Shown in pieces: positions 7,838 through 16,714 of a stretch of 44,197 bases of DNA. Both the position numbers and the translations under genes were made by a program. The notes below the pieces were generated by a model. The model was not told the DNA's origin. It worked only from the letters and a program-made list of their open reading frames with translations, and searched no databases. The stretch lies in contig JBJFCE010000062.1 of NCBI GenBank assembly GCA_051888775.1, forward strand, positions 1-44,197. The letters run 5' to 3'. Numbering within the stretch: position 1 is the stretch's first letter; the number at the start of each line of letters is the position of its first letter. This DNA is from JBJFCE01 sp051888775. Its GTDB lineage: Bacteria; Bacillota; Clostridia; Lachnospirales; Lachnospiraceae.

Positions 7838-7934
7838 GATAATATCAAGTCACAAACTGTGCTTTGGCATCTATACGCCAAAGACTGCCGGAATTTATCA
7901 TATTTATCTATCAAAACAGAAAGAAGGAACTAGT

Positions 7935-8357
7935 ATGAGAAACAGAAGAAATAATTACGGCAAAGATAACGCTTCCGGAAGCGGACTTTCTCCGCAGTCG
8001 GCACTTGGTATGTTTCTTGCGGGACTTACCATGCTGATCGTCGGACTGTTTATCTTTTCCCAAAAAGTATTGGTGTATACATCGTTTTTTTCCTCCGGTA
8101 TCCACATTCACGGTTTCCGGTTAAATTCCGGTCTGGTTGTGATTCCGCTTATCGCAGGTGTCATCTGGATGTTTGTTTCTCCAAAAAGTATCTGGGGCAA
8201 GCTGCTTACCGGTGTCGGTTTATTGATCATTATCGTCTCCGTCATCATGTCAACCAGCATTCATCTGGTAACGATGTCCTTATTTGACTGGATTCTGATT
8301 CTGGTACTTATCTTCGGCGGTGCCGGACTGATCCTGCGTGTATTGCTGGCAAAATAA
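7935..8357 (+). CDS. Small integral membrane protein, function unknown
   Basis: A 140-residue protein; the start follows AGAAGGAACTAGT, and the longer frame to 7806 would run across the promoter. A polar, basic N-terminus (MRNRRNNYGKDN) precedes about four hydrophobic segments (residues 28-48, 65-83, 90-108, 117-136). No motif recognised. It has a clear promoter at 7809-7837 and may share a transcript with the serine hydrolase 65 bp downstream. Confidence 0.7.
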   Translation: MRNRRNNYGKDNASGSGLSPQSALGMFLAGLTMLIVGLFIFSQKVLVYTSFFSSGIHIHGFRLNSGLVVIPLIAGVIWMFVSPKSIWGKLLTGVGLLIIIVSVIMSTSIHLVTMSLFDWILILVLIFGGAGLILRVLLAK

Positions 8358-8422
8358 AAGCGTGCACTTTTCATGCTTCACCGGAAAGTGTTTCCTGTAT
8401 CTACCCGACGGAGGCTCCTTTT

Positions 8423-9661
8423 ATGAAACAGACAGACTATATTGACCGCCTGATCACATCCGAGATCAGTCGAAACAATCTGGCAGGCGCAAATATCCTG
8501 CTTTTAAAAAATGAAAAAGAGCTCTACTGTCAGTCCTACGGAATGGCAGATATCGAACGAGGTATCCCCATGACGCGGGACTCTCTCTTTCGCATTTTTT
8601 CCATGACAAAACCCGTCACCTGTGCGGCTGTGATGCTGCTTATGGAACGCGGCATGCTGGATCTTTATGATCCCGTTTCCAGATATCTGCCCGGTTTTCG
8701 CAATCAGACAGTCCTCAATCCGGACGGCAGCACCTCTCCCGTCGTGCGCGAAATGCAGATCCGCGATCTGTTAAATATGACCTCCGGACTTTCCTATCCC
8801 GATGACTGTACGCCCGTCGGCAAAATGGTCGCGGCGCTGTTTGATGAAATGACGGATGCACAGGACGCAGGACACGGATTTTCTACCGTAACACTTGCAA
8901 ACAGATTGGGACAGCTCCCGCTTTGCTATCACCCCGGCTCCAGATGGCAGTACAGCACCTCTGCGGACGTGCTGGGCGCCGTTGTCGAAGTAGTTTCCGG
9001 CAAGCGGTTCAGTGATTTTCTGAAAAAAGAATTCTTTCTTCCGCTGGAAATGCCGGACACGGACTTTTATGTTCCGGACGATAAAAAGCATCGTTTTACA
9101 CAATTATACCGCTGCACTCCGCAATCGATGTTTGCCGCATCCCAGCTTACCGATGTGGTAAACGCCCTTTCTTCCTCGAATATGACTGCGCCCGAACAAA
9201 TGAATATCCGTCCGGAGCTTGGCAAAAATCTGGGGATGGAAGGCTACGCACACCGTCCTGTTTTTGAATCCGGCGGTGCCGGGCTGGTCTCCACAATTGA
9301 TGATTATGCACATTTTGCAACCATGCTGTTGCAAAAAGGAACCTATCACGGAAAACGTATTCTCAGTCCCAAAACAGCCGCCTTTATGTGTTCGCCTCAA
9401 CTGGACGATTCCTTTGCAAAAGACTTAAACTGGGATTCCTTAAGAGGCTATCGCTACGGCAATCTGATGCGCTACCTTGTCAACCGCTCCGATGCTACCA
9501 ATGCAGATCTTGGTGAATTCGGCTGGGACGGCTGGTGCGGAACCTATTTTACCGTTGATCCTTCCGAGGACTTCATCATGCTCTATTTCGTTCAGCGTTG
9601 TGATACCGGCTGCAACGAAGTGACCAGAAGGTTAAAGACCATGTCCTACGCCCTGCTGTAA
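8423..9661 (+). CDS. Serine hydrolase of the beta-lactamase / DD-peptidase superfamily
   Basis: A 412-residue protein of the class C beta-lactamase / esterase-like family. The catalytic Ser60 and Lys63 are in IFSMTKPVT, the tyrosine motif is YSTSADVLG near residue 177, and the C-terminal region contains GWDGWCGTYFTVDPSE in place of the KTG strand. No signal peptide or lipobox is visible, so the enzyme is probably cytoplasmic; an esterase or peptidase role is more likely than antibiotic resistance. GGAGG precedes the start. A type C hairpin element follows the stop after 4 bases. Confidence 0.88.
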   Translation: MKQTDYIDRLITSEISRNNLAGANILLLKNEKELYCQSYGMADIERGIPMTRDSLFRIFSMTKPVTCAAVMLLMERGMLDLYDPVSRYLPGFRNQTVLNPDGSTSPVVREMQIRDLLNMTSGLSYPDDCTPVGKMVAALFDEMTDAQDAGHGFSTVTLANRLGQLPLCYHPGSRWQYSTSADVLGAVVEVVSGKRFSDFLKKEFFLPLEMPDTDFYVPDDKKHRFTQLYRCTPQSMFAASQLTDVVNALSSSNMTAPEQMNIRPELGKNLGMEGYAHRPVFESGGAGLVSTIDDYAHFATMLLQKGTYHGKRILSPKTAAFMCSPQLDDSFAKDLNWDSLRGYRYGNLMRYLVNRSDATNADLGEFGWDGWCGTYFTVDPSEDFIMLYFVQRCDTGCNEVTRRLKTMSYALL

Positions 9662-9665
9662 GTCA

Positions 9666-9783
9666 AAAAAGAAGCCCCCATTTCCCACCGTAGCAATTTC
9701 ATATCAATTTGTTCGGCTCACGTTCCTAAGGCTGTCACAAATTGATATGAAATTGCTACGGTGGGAAATGGGGGCTTCTTTTT
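9666..9783 (+). repeat. Type C hairpin element C1, probably also a bidirectional terminator
   Basis: Two 45-base arms, identical as reverse complements, run from AAAAAGAAGCCCCC to ATATCAATTT. They enclose the core GTTCGGCTCACG-TTCCTAAGGCTGTCAC, which is shared with C2. It lies between the convergent serine hydrolase and spoVAD genes. A G/C-rich stem followed by T runs on either strand makes termination plausible in both directions. Confidence 0.88.
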
Positions 9784-9797
9784 CGTACGATACGTTC

Positions 9798-10823
9798 CTA
9801 GTCTACATGCTCGATCACAACTCCGTGTGCGATCCCCGGTATCGTCTGTCCCTCATTAAAGCTCGTCTTACTAAGCAGTGCTCCTGTCGGAACAAACAGA
9901 ACCCGCTTCCATTCTCCCGACGCAATCTTTGGCAGAATATAGGCAGATAATACGGCTGCAGCACATCCACAGCCGGAGCCTCCTGCCTCCGTATTCTGTT
10001 TATCACTGTCAAAGATCAGCATTCCGCAGTCCAGATGCTGCTTTGTAATATCAATTCCCTTTTCTTCCAAAAGATCAAATAATGCGGTCTGCCCCACATT
10101 TCCGAGATCCCCCGTAAAGATCCTATCATAGTCCTCCGGTCTTCTGCCAAAATCCTGCAGATTCTGATAGATCGTATCACATGCTGCCGGTGCCATACAA
10201 CAACCCATGTTAAAAGAATCCTTGATTCCGTAATCCATGATCTTTCCGGAGGTGATACCGGTAATCTGCGCAAGTACCTTTTCCTGCTTCTGCCCCGTCA
10301 GAATATAAGCACCGCTTCCCGTGACCGTCCATGTAGAGCATTTCGGTCTCTGGGAACCATAGCTTAACGGAAACCTGAATTCCTTCTCCGCACTTGCGAA
10401 ATGACTGGAGGTAACACAGGCGAGCGTATCCGCATATCCGCCGGACACTACCATACTTCCGATTCCCAATGCCTCGCCGCATGTGGAGCAGGCACCATAC
10501 ACTCCCAGAATCGGCGTTTCAAAATCCATAAGTGCATAGGATGAAGCAACCGACTGCGCGAGCAGATCTCCTGCCAGAAGATAACGCAGATCCTTTGGCG
10601 CCATCCCCGCTTTTCCGAGTGCCAGACTCAGCGCCTCTTTTTGAAGCGTGCTTTCTGCCTCCTCCCAGTTATCACATCCCATCATGTCATCCGAGCCTAC
10701 CAGATCAAACAGCTCGCCAAGCGGTCCTTCTCCTTCCTTTGTCCCGACCACGGCGGCACTTTCCCTGATATATACCGGATTGGGCATTTCTATACTCTGC
10801 TTTCCCTTCTGCGGACTGTGCAT
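9798..10823 (-). CDS. spoVAD: Stage V sporulation protein AD (SpoVAD)
   Basis: A 341-residue thiolase-fold protein of the SpoVA complex, which binds dipicolinic acid at the spore inner membrane. Family features: GPLGELFD, LLAGDLLAQ, GVYGACSTC, SSHFASAEKEFRFP, TVTGSGAYIL, MAPAACDTIYQNL, RIFTGDLGNVG, GGSGCGCAA and PGIAHGVV. The start at 10823 follows AGGAGG by 9 bases; the frame extends upstream to 10889 through the promoter region. Two upstream genes are unrelated (nrdDG), with element B1 in between, and the downstream side carries element C1. A sigma-G-like promoter lies at 10859-10887. Confidence 0.96.
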   Translation of the reverse strand: MHSPQKGKQSIEMPNPVYIRESAAVVGTKEGEGPLGELFDLVGSDDMMGCDNWEEAESTLQKEALSLALGKAGMAPKDLRYLLAGDLLAQSVASSYALMDFETPILGVYGACSTCGEALGIGSMVVSGGYADTLACVTSSHFASAEKEFRFPLSYGSQRPKCSTWTVTGSGAYILTGQKQEKVLAQITGITSGKIMDYGIKDSFNMGCCMAPAACDTIYQNLQDFGRRPEDYDRIFTGDLGNVGQTALFDLLEEKGIDITKQHLDCGMLIFDSDKQNTEAGGSGCGCAAAVLSAYILPKIASGEWKRVLFVPTGALLSKTSFNEGQTIPGIAHGVVIEHVD

Positions 10824-10858
10824 ATTGTTCTGCCTCCTATTTCTGCTACATTTTGGAA

Positions 10859-10887
10859 TAGCATGTGCAGAATCGGAAGCTTTATAC
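10859..10887 (-). promoter_or_regulatory. Sigma-G-like forespore promoter for spoVAD
   Basis: On the minus strand GTATA (10883-10887) and CATGCTA (10859-10865) are 17 bases apart, fitting the sigma-G pattern GHATR-N17/18-CATNHTA. It lies about 36 bases before the start codon and downstream of element B1. Confidence 0.65.
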
Positions 10888-10896
10888 ATTGCAAAA

Positions 10897-11095
10897 CAGG
10901 AATCTTGGTAACAGTTCAGCCTTATAAGAAGCGGAGGGGGATGTATGTGTATCCGGCGGCTCTTTGAAAACGCCGGTACTTAGCGAGGTCTTATCGAGCT
11001 TAGTACCGCTGCGTTTGAAACGAAGCGAGAGCGTGCCGCCGGATACACATACATCCCCCTCCGGCTTCTTATAAGGCTGAACTGTCAGGAATCTT
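10897..11095. repeat. 10 bp direct repeat flanking element B1
   Basis: CAGGAATCTT occurs at 10897-10906 and 11086-11095, on the two sides of element B1. The right copy abuts the nrdG stop codon. Confidence 0.7.
10911..11085 (+). repeat. Type B hairpin element B1
   Basis: A 175 bp element. Arms of about 50 bases start ACAGTTC and differ from each other by a single one-base indel. The core at 10961-11034 contains CGGTACTTAGCGAGG and CGAGCTTAGTACCG and ends AGCGAGAGCGT. The arm sequence is unrelated to those of B2 and B3. Confidence 0.9.
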
Positions 11096-11614
11096 CTACT
11101 TCCACAAGATAACCTCACCTGCAGCAAGCGACTTTTTGACATCAATGAGACGTTGGTTTGACGACCCCCGAAACTGCAGGGAGATATCCTTTAGTTCTTC
11201 TACGAATCTGCCATCCACCAACACATCAATATAAGAAAGCAGTTCTCTTGTTTCCGCCCACTTGGCGCACATTTCATCCCGGATCTGGGTATCAAACAGA
11301 TAGCCCGAAAAGCACCAGATATCTTTCTGCGGAAGCTCTGTACAGACACGTCTGATAAACGGGAGCAGACCGATCTGATTCTGATATTCCATCGGCTCTC
11401 CCCCAAGTAAAGTAAGTCCTCTGATATAGTCCGGTCGGAGCGCCTTAATCAGCTCATCCATTGTCTGTTCGGTAAACTCCTTCCCATATGCAAAATCCCA
11501 TGCGATCTCATTAAAGCATCCCTTACAATGATGCGTACAACCGCTGACAAACAAGGATACTCTGACCCCCGGACCGTTTGCGATATCACAGGTTTTGATT
11601 TCCGCATAATTCAT
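11096..11614 (-). CDS. nrdG: Anaerobic ribonucleotide reductase activating protein (radical SAM)
   Basis: NrdG uses S-adenosylmethionine and a 4Fe-4S cluster to generate the glycyl radical in NrdD. The cluster cysteines are Cys26, Cys30 and Cys33 in CTHHCKGC, and GGEP occurs in LLGGEPMEYQ. At 172 residues it is of normal length. It lies 14 bp downstream of nrdD, so the two form an operon. The stop codon abuts the right direct repeat of element B1, so that insertion just missed the coding region. Confidence 0.96.
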   Translation of the reverse strand: MNYAEIKTCDIANGPGVRVSLFVSGCTHHCKGCFNEIAWDFAYGKEFTEQTMDELIKALRPDYIRGLTLLGGEPMEYQNQIGLLPFIRRVCTELPQKDIWCFSGYLFDTQIRDEMCAKWAETRELLSYIDVLVDGRFVEELKDISLQFRGSSNQRLIDVKKSLAAGEVILWK

Positions 11615-11628
11615 AGCCTTACTTACTC

Positions 11629-13791
11629 CTACAGATGCAGAACACGCTCCTTGATCTCCTGCGTTCTGCCTTGATTCCAGAACTGTGTTCCGATATAGCC
11701 ACAGGTCCTTCTTGCGACATTCATCTTGTCCTGATCACGGTTACCGCAATTCGGGCACTCCCATACGAGCTTACCGTCGCTGTCAGTGACGATCTGGATC
11801 TCCCCGGTATAGCCGCATTCCTGACAATAATCACTCTTTGTATTTAACTCCGCATACATGATATTTTCATAAATATACTGCATGACAGAGAGTACCGCAT
11901 CCAGATTGTTCTGCATGTTCGGTACTTCCACATAGCTGATGGCACCGCCCGGAGACAGTTTTTGGAACTGTGCTTCAAATTTCAGCTTCTCAAATGCATC
12001 GATCTGCTCCGTAACATGCACATGATAGCTGTTCGTAATATAATTTTTGTCCGTTACGCCTTCGATCTTACCGAATCTTTGCTGTAAACATTTGGCAAAC
12101 TTATAGGTTGTGGATTCCAGCGGAGTTCCGTACAGGCTGAAATCAATATTGGTCTCTGCCGCCCACTTGTGGCATGCATCATTTAAGTGCTGCATAATCT
12201 CTAAGGCAAACGGCGTTGCTTCCGGGTCCGTGTGGGATTTTCCGGTCATATATCTGACGCACTCGCAAAGTCCCGCATAGCCGAGTGAAATCGTAGAATA
12301 TCCGCCATACAGAAGCTTATCGATCTTTTCTCCCTTTTTCAGACGCGCCAACGCACCATACTGCCACAGAATGGGTGCCACATCGGAAGGGGTTCCCTTC
12401 AGACGGTTGTGACGGCACATCAGTGCCCGGTAGCAAAGCTCCAGTCTCTCATCCATGATCTCCCAGAACTTGTCCATATCCTTGCCGGAGGAGCATGCTA
12501 CATCCACCAGATTCAGCGTTACGACACCCTGATTGAATCTGCCGTAAAATTTCGGCTTATTCTGCTCATCTTTATATACGGTCAGGAAAGAACGACAGCC
12601 CATGCACGGATAACAGTTTCCGTCCTTCAATTCTTTCATAATCTTTTCGGAGATATAATCCGGTACCAGTCTCTTGGCCGTACACTGGGCGGCAAGCTTG
12701 GTCAGTTCCCAATATTTACTGCCTTCCCGGATATTGTCTTCCTCCAGTACATAGATCAGTTTTGGAAATGCCGGTGTAATATAAACACCTTTTTCATTTT
12801 TTACACCTTTGATACGCTGATGAAGCACTTCTTCGATCACCGCCGCAAGATCATCTCTGGTCTGTCCCTCAGGAACCTCATCCAAATACATGAACACCGT
12901 AATAAACGGTGCCTGACCATTTGTTGTCATCAAAGTAATGACCTGATACTGGATCATCTGCACGCCGCGGTTGATTTCTTCTTTTACACGGCACTCCGCA
13001 ATCCGGTTCACCGTCTCTTCATCCGGATTCTCGCCGACCAGCTCCAGCTCCTTACGCACTTCTTTACGGAATTTTTCACGGCTGACCTGTACAAACGGTG
13101 CCAGGTGTGCCAGAGAAATACTTTGACCGCCGTACTGGGAAGATGCGATCTGGGCTACGCTCTGGGTCGCAATGTTACATGCCGTGGAAAAGCTCTTTGG
13201 CTTATCAATCATGGTCTCACTGATCACGGTTCCGTTCTGGAGCATGTCTTCCAGATTGACCAGACAGCAGTTATGCATGTGCTGTGCAAAATAGTCCGCA
13301 TCATGAAAATGGATGATGCCTTTTTCATGCGCTTCCACAATATCGGGCGGCAACAGGAATCGCTTGGTAATATCCTTGCTGACCTCTCCCGCCATATAAT
13401 CACGCTGAACACTGTTCACGGTCGGATTTTTATTGGAATTTTCCTGCTTGACTTCCTCATTATTGCATTCCAGCAGGCTTAAGATCTGCTGGTCTGTAGA
13501 ATTGGACTTTCTGACAAGCGCTCTTTTATAACGATATGTGATATAATTACGCGCAACGGAAAATGCTCTCTGATTCATGATCTGGTTTTCCACCATATCC
13601 TGAATCTCCTCTACACTAGGAGAACGCTGCATGGATTCACAGGCATTCTGCACACTTCTTGTGATACCAAGAATCTGCTCATCCGTCATTTTCTCGCTGT
13701 CTACGACACTATTGTTCGCTTTTCTGATCGCGGCTTCGATCTTCTCCATATCAAAAATTACTTCTGAGCCGCTTCGTTTAATAATCTTCAT
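11629..13791 (-). CDS. nrdD: Anaerobic (class III) ribonucleoside-triphosphate reductase
   Basis: A 720-residue glycyl-radical enzyme that reduces ribonucleoside triphosphates to deoxynucleotides in the absence of oxygen. An N-terminal ATP-cone (about residues 1-95, starting MKIIKRSGSEVIFDMEKIEA) gives dATP feedback control. The catalytic barrel follows. Near the C-terminus are the zinc-binding pairs CQEC and CPNC and the glycyl radical loop RTCGYIG (695-701). Its partner nrdG follows after 14 bp. The promoter upstream is overlapped by two NrdR-like boxes. Confidence 0.97.
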   Translation of the reverse strand: MKIIKRSGSEVIFDMEKIEAAIRKANNSVVDSEKMTDEQILGITRSVQNACESMQRSPSVEEIQDMVENQIMNQRAFSVARNYITYRYKRALVRKSNSTDQQILSLLECNNEEVKQENSNKNPTVNSVQRDYMAGEVSKDITKRFLLPPDIVEAHEKGIIHFHDADYFAQHMHNCCLVNLEDMLQNGTVISETMIDKPKSFSTACNIATQSVAQIASSQYGGQSISLAHLAPFVQVSREKFRKEVRKELELVGENPDEETVNRIAECRVKEEINRGVQMIQYQVITLMTTNGQAPFITVFMYLDEVPEGQTRDDLAAVIEEVLHQRIKGVKNEKGVYITPAFPKLIYVLEEDNIREGSKYWELTKLAAQCTAKRLVPDYISEKIMKELKDGNCYPCMGCRSFLTVYKDEQNKPKFYGRFNQGVVTLNLVDVACSSGKDMDKFWEIMDERLELCYRALMCRHNRLKGTPSDVAPILWQYGALARLKKGEKIDKLLYGGYSTISLGYAGLCECVRYMTGKSHTDPEATPFALEIMQHLNDACHKWAAETNIDFSLYGTPLESTTYKFAKCLQQRFGKIEGVTDKNYITNSYHVHVTEQIDAFEKLKFEAQFQKLSPGGAISYVEVPNMQNNLDAVLSVMQYIYENIMYAELNTKSDYCQECGYTGEIQIVTDSDGKLVWECPNCGNRDQDKMNVARRTCGYIGTQFWNQGRTQEIKERVLHL

Positions 13792-13871
13792 TCCTACACT
13801 ATCCCCTCTGCGTACCGGCGTACGCTCTATCTGTTACCGTCATTTTTTCCCAATGACTTCTCTTTATCCGT

Positions 13872-13918
13872 ACACTATATATTGTAGCAGAGTTCTTTCG
13901 TGTGTCAAGATAATGTAT
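13872..13918 (-). promoter_or_regulatory. nrdDG promoter overlapped by two NrdR-like boxes
   Basis: On the minus strand TTGACA (13903-13908) and TACAAT (13881-13886) are 16 bases apart. The sequence ACACTATATATTGTAG at 13872-13887 is close to the NrdR box consensus (ACAC-TATAT-TGTGT type) and covers the -10. A weaker match at 13903-13918, exactly 31 bp away, covers the -35. Two boxes about three helical turns apart over the promoter is the known arrangement for NrdR repression. Confidence 0.7.
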
Positions 13919-13971
13919 AAATTTATTTACTTGTGATATCTACGAAAAAAGCATGCAGGTTTTGTATGTTT

Positions 13972-14256
13972 TTACCATTTTTCAAGAGGACAATGACTTG
14001 ATTTCACCGCTGCGCGAAGTTCCACATAACAACCGCACGACAGGCAGGTTCCCTCGCTCAGCTTCTCACATGCCTTGCAAAGAAGCAGCCGTTTTTCATA
14101 CAGCTGCTCCTCCGTACGGACCGAAAGCTCCAGTCCTTCAATATACTTTTCCAGTTTTTCCCGATACTCTGTTTCATTCCACTCTCTTAACAGGCACCGT
14201 TTACAGATTCTTTGCTGCACTTTCCCATAATCTGTTCTGTCATCTGCTCTGTCCAT
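13972..14256 (-). CDS. Small zinc-ribbon-like protein (DUF6171 type)
   Basis: A 94-residue cysteine-rich protein. CKRC (18-21), CKAC (60-63), CLSCGC (71-76) and a final Cys-Pro suggest one or two zinc sites; the segment CGCYVELRAA is the conserved part of the clostridial DUF6171 group as I recall it. The chosen ATG at 14256 lies inside the last codons of araD (17 bp overlap); an ATG at 14265 is a possible alternative. Function unknown. It is last in the arabinose operon by position. Confidence 0.65.
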   Translation of the reverse strand: MDRADDRTDYGKVQQRICKRCLLREWNETEYREKLEKYIEGLELSVRTEEQLYEKRLLLCKACEKLSEGTCLSCGCYVELRAAVKSSHCPLEKW

Positions 14257-14938
14257 AGTATGCATTTGCTCCGTGCTTCCTATAATAGTGTTTATCCTGA
14301 AGTTCCTGCGGCGCCGGAGTAACCTGCGGATTGATCTGCTCCGTACATGCCGCCATCTTGGCAACTTCTTCCAGTACCACCGCATTGTGCACAGCTTCCG
14401 CCGCATCCTTTCCCCAGGTAAACGGACCATGATTCTTGCAAAGAACTGCCGGAACCGCCTGAACATCCAATCCGCGCGCACGAAATTCATTGACGATCAG
14501 TAAGCCCGTATTCTTTTCATAAGCTTCCTCGATTTCTTCTCTGGTCAGCGTCCGAAGGCACGGCACCTCTCCGTAAATATAATCCGCATGCGTCGTTCCG
14601 TAGCACGGAATGCTTCTGCCCGCCTGTGCCCAGCTTGTAGCCCAGGAAGAATGAGTATGCACGATACCGCCGATTTCCGGAAACGCCCGGTACAGCTCCA
14701 GATGGGTCGGGGTATCCGAGGAAGGATTGCAGCTTCCTTCCACTCTGTTTCCGTCTAAGTCCATGACAACCATATCATCCGGTGTCAGATTCTCATACGG
14801 TACACCGCTTGGTTTAATGACAAATAAACCGCTCTGCCTGTCAATGGCACTGACATTTCCCCATGTAAAGGTTACCAGCCCGTATTTGGGCAGCTCCATA
14901 TTCGCTTCATAGACCTGTTTTTTTAAATTTTCCAACAT
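14240..14938 (-). CDS. araD: L-ribulose-5-phosphate 4-epimerase
   Basis: Converts L-ribulose 5-phosphate to D-xylulose 5-phosphate, the last step joining L-arabinose breakdown to the pentose phosphate pathway. It is a 232-residue class II aldolase-fold enzyme. The metal ligands are His94 and His96 in VHTHSSWA and His170 in CKNHGPF; TWGNVSAID and SSDTPTHLELY bind the phosphate and substrate. AAAAGGAT precedes the start. It follows the araB-like kinase by 80 bp on the same strand. L-arabinose isomerase (araA) is not in the window. Confidence 0.96.
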   Translation of the reverse strand: MLENLKKQVYEANMELPKYGLVTFTWGNVSAIDRQSGLFVIKPSGVPYENLTPDDMVVMDLDGNRVEGSCNPSSDTPTHLELYRAFPEIGGIVHTHSSWATSWAQAGRSIPCYGTTHADYIYGEVPCLRTLTREEIEEAYEKNTGLLIVNEFRARGLDVQAVPAVLCKNHGPFTWGKDAAEAVHNAVVLEEVAKMAACTEQINPQVTPAPQELQDKHYYRKHGANAYYGQSR

Positions 14939-15018
14939 ATCCTTTTCTCCCGCCGTTATACCTATCTATTTTACGATTATCCGATACTGAACGGATCAAA
15001 ATACTGATGTCTTTTCTT

Positions 15019-16620
15019 CTAGCAGCACTCTACCGCAGCGCGTTCCACCGGAAGCGCCTCCACATAAGCTTTCAGGAAACGGTCAAAACCTTCCACATCC
15101 TTCGGATCCGGCAATATTTCCGTTCCTTTCTGATCCGCAAACACACGATTTTCCAGATAATCTTCCAGACTCTCACTCTCTGTACGATTCTTCATATAAC
15201 CTGCAAGCAGCGCCATTCCCCATGCGCCGCCTTCTCCGGCTGTCTCCATAACGGAAATCGGTGTATTCAATGCTGCTGCCGTGATCTTCTGTCCGACTGC
15301 TGCTGTCTTATACAAGCCGCCATGTCCAAACATCCGGTCGATCTGCACGTGTTCCTCTTTCGTCAGGATATCCATGCCGACCTTCAGCGCAGCAAGTGCC
15401 GTATACAGATGGGTACGCATAAAGTTCGCCAGATTGAACCGGCAATCCTGTGCCCGCACAAATAAGGGTCTTCCTTCTTCAAAGCCGGTGATCGTCTCAC
15501 CCGAAAAATAATTATATGCCATCAGACCGCCGCAGTCCGTATCTCCTTCCAGCGCTTTGCGGTACAATGTTCCGTAGAGTTCATCCGGCGTCACCTTCTG
15601 CCCAAAGCTCTCCAGGCATTCTTTGAACAGCCCGACCCATGCATTTAGATCGGAGGTACAGTTGTTGCAGTGTACCATACCTACAAGATTTCCGGTCGGT
15701 GTTGTTACCAGATCAATTTCCTCATGCACTTTTTCCGGCATGTTCTCCATCACAACCATGGCAAAGACACTGGTTCCCGCAGAAATATTCCCGGTCCGTT
15801 TTGCAATACTGTTCGTCGCAACCATGCCGGTTCCGGCATCTCCCTCCGGCGGACAAAGCGGAATGCCTGCCTGTAGATTACCCGAAACATCCAACAGCTT
15901 TGCGCCTTCTTCGGTCAGTATTCCCGCCTGTTCTCCGGCAGGCAGCACCTTGGGAAGAATATTACGCAGCCTCCACGAGTAGCCGTCCGCTGCAGTCAGT
16001 TGATCAAACTGTTCCAACATTCCGGCATCATAATCCTTTGTTTTCGGATCAATCGGAAACATGCCGGAAGCCTCACCGATGCCGAGTACCTTTTCCCCTG
16101 TCAGTTTCCAATGCACATAACCGTCCAATGTCGTCATAAAATCCACTTCCGATACATGCGCCTCCTTATTTAACATCGCCTGATACAGATGTGCGATGCT
16201 CCAGCGCTGCGGAATCGGATATGAAAACAACTTCGTCAGCTTTGCGGAAGCCTCCTGTGTGATCGTATTTCGCCATGTCCGAAACGGTACGAGCAGTTCT
16301 CCCGTCTTATCAAATACCAGATAACCGTGCATCATTGCCGAAAAACCGATAGAACCGATCCTGGTCAACACGATTCCGTACTGCTTCCTGACATTTTCTG
16401 CAAGCTCTTTATAACAGTCCTGAAGTCCGCTCCAGATATCTTCCTGAGAATAGGTCCAGATTCCGTTTTCCAGACGATTCTCCCACTCATGTGCCCCCTG
16501 GGCGATCGGCTGATTCGTCTCTCCGATCAATACCGCCTTGATTCTGGTCGATCCGAATTCAATACCTAACGAAGTCTTTCCTTCTTCAATATATGCTCTG
16601 TTCTGCTCTGTCTGATTCAT
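15019..16620 (-). CDS. FGGY-family sugar kinase, probable ribulokinase
   Basis: A 533-residue carbohydrate kinase with the actin-like fold: the N-terminal phosphate-1 loop LGIEFGSTRIKAVLI (18-32), the central GNISAGTSVFAMV, and the C-terminal GHGGLYKTAAVGQ and GEGGAWGMALLAGY. The position between an arabinofuranosidase and araD makes L-ribulokinase the likely activity. The sequence differs from classical AraB and is nearer the FGGY subgroup often annotated only as an ATPase in clostridia, so xylulokinase-type activity is possible. GGAGCGGTAAAGG precedes the start. Confidence 0.85.
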   Translation of the reverse strand: MNQTEQNRAYIEEGKTSLGIEFGSTRIKAVLIGETNQPIAQGAHEWENRLENGIWTYSQEDIWSGLQDCYKELAENVRKQYGIVLTRIGSIGFSAMMHGYLVFDKTGELLVPFRTWRNTITQEASAKLTKLFSYPIPQRWSIAHLYQAMLNKEAHVSEVDFMTTLDGYVHWKLTGEKVLGIGEASGMFPIDPKTKDYDAGMLEQFDQLTAADGYSWRLRNILPKVLPAGEQAGILTEEGAKLLDVSGNLQAGIPLCPPEGDAGTGMVATNSIAKRTGNISAGTSVFAMVVMENMPEKVHEEIDLVTTPTGNLVGMVHCNNCTSDLNAWVGLFKECLESFGQKVTPDELYGTLYRKALEGDTDCGGLMAYNYFSGETITGFEEGRPLFVRAQDCRFNLANFMRTHLYTALAALKVGMDILTKEEHVQIDRMFGHGGLYKTAAVGQKITAAALNTPISVMETAGEGGAWGMALLAGYMKNRTESESLEDYLENRVFADQKGTEILPDPKDVEGFDRFLKAYVEALPVERAAVECC

Positions 16621-16666
16621 CCTTTACCGCTCCTATCTGTCATTTACTGATCGCAATCCCAATACC

Positions 16667-16714
16667 TTCTGTCCGTTATCTTCATTCGCCTTCTGCCCGT
16701 TATCTTCATTCACC
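16667..16714. repeat. 24 bp tandem duplication at the abfA 3' end
   Basis: Two adjacent 24-base units, each starting TTCTGYCCGTTATCTTCATT, differ at two positions. The second unit overlaps the last codons and stop of the arabinofuranosidase gene. Confidence 0.7.

Noticed and set aside
8423..9661. Antibiotic-resistance beta-lactamase
   Set aside because: The SMTK and YST motifs fit the broad serine hydrolase superfamily, but there is no signal peptide and no clear KTG motif.
12409..13482. Long open frame on the plus strand opposite nrdD
   Set aside because: It is antisense to a clearly conserved gene, has no ribosome binding site and shows no family motif.
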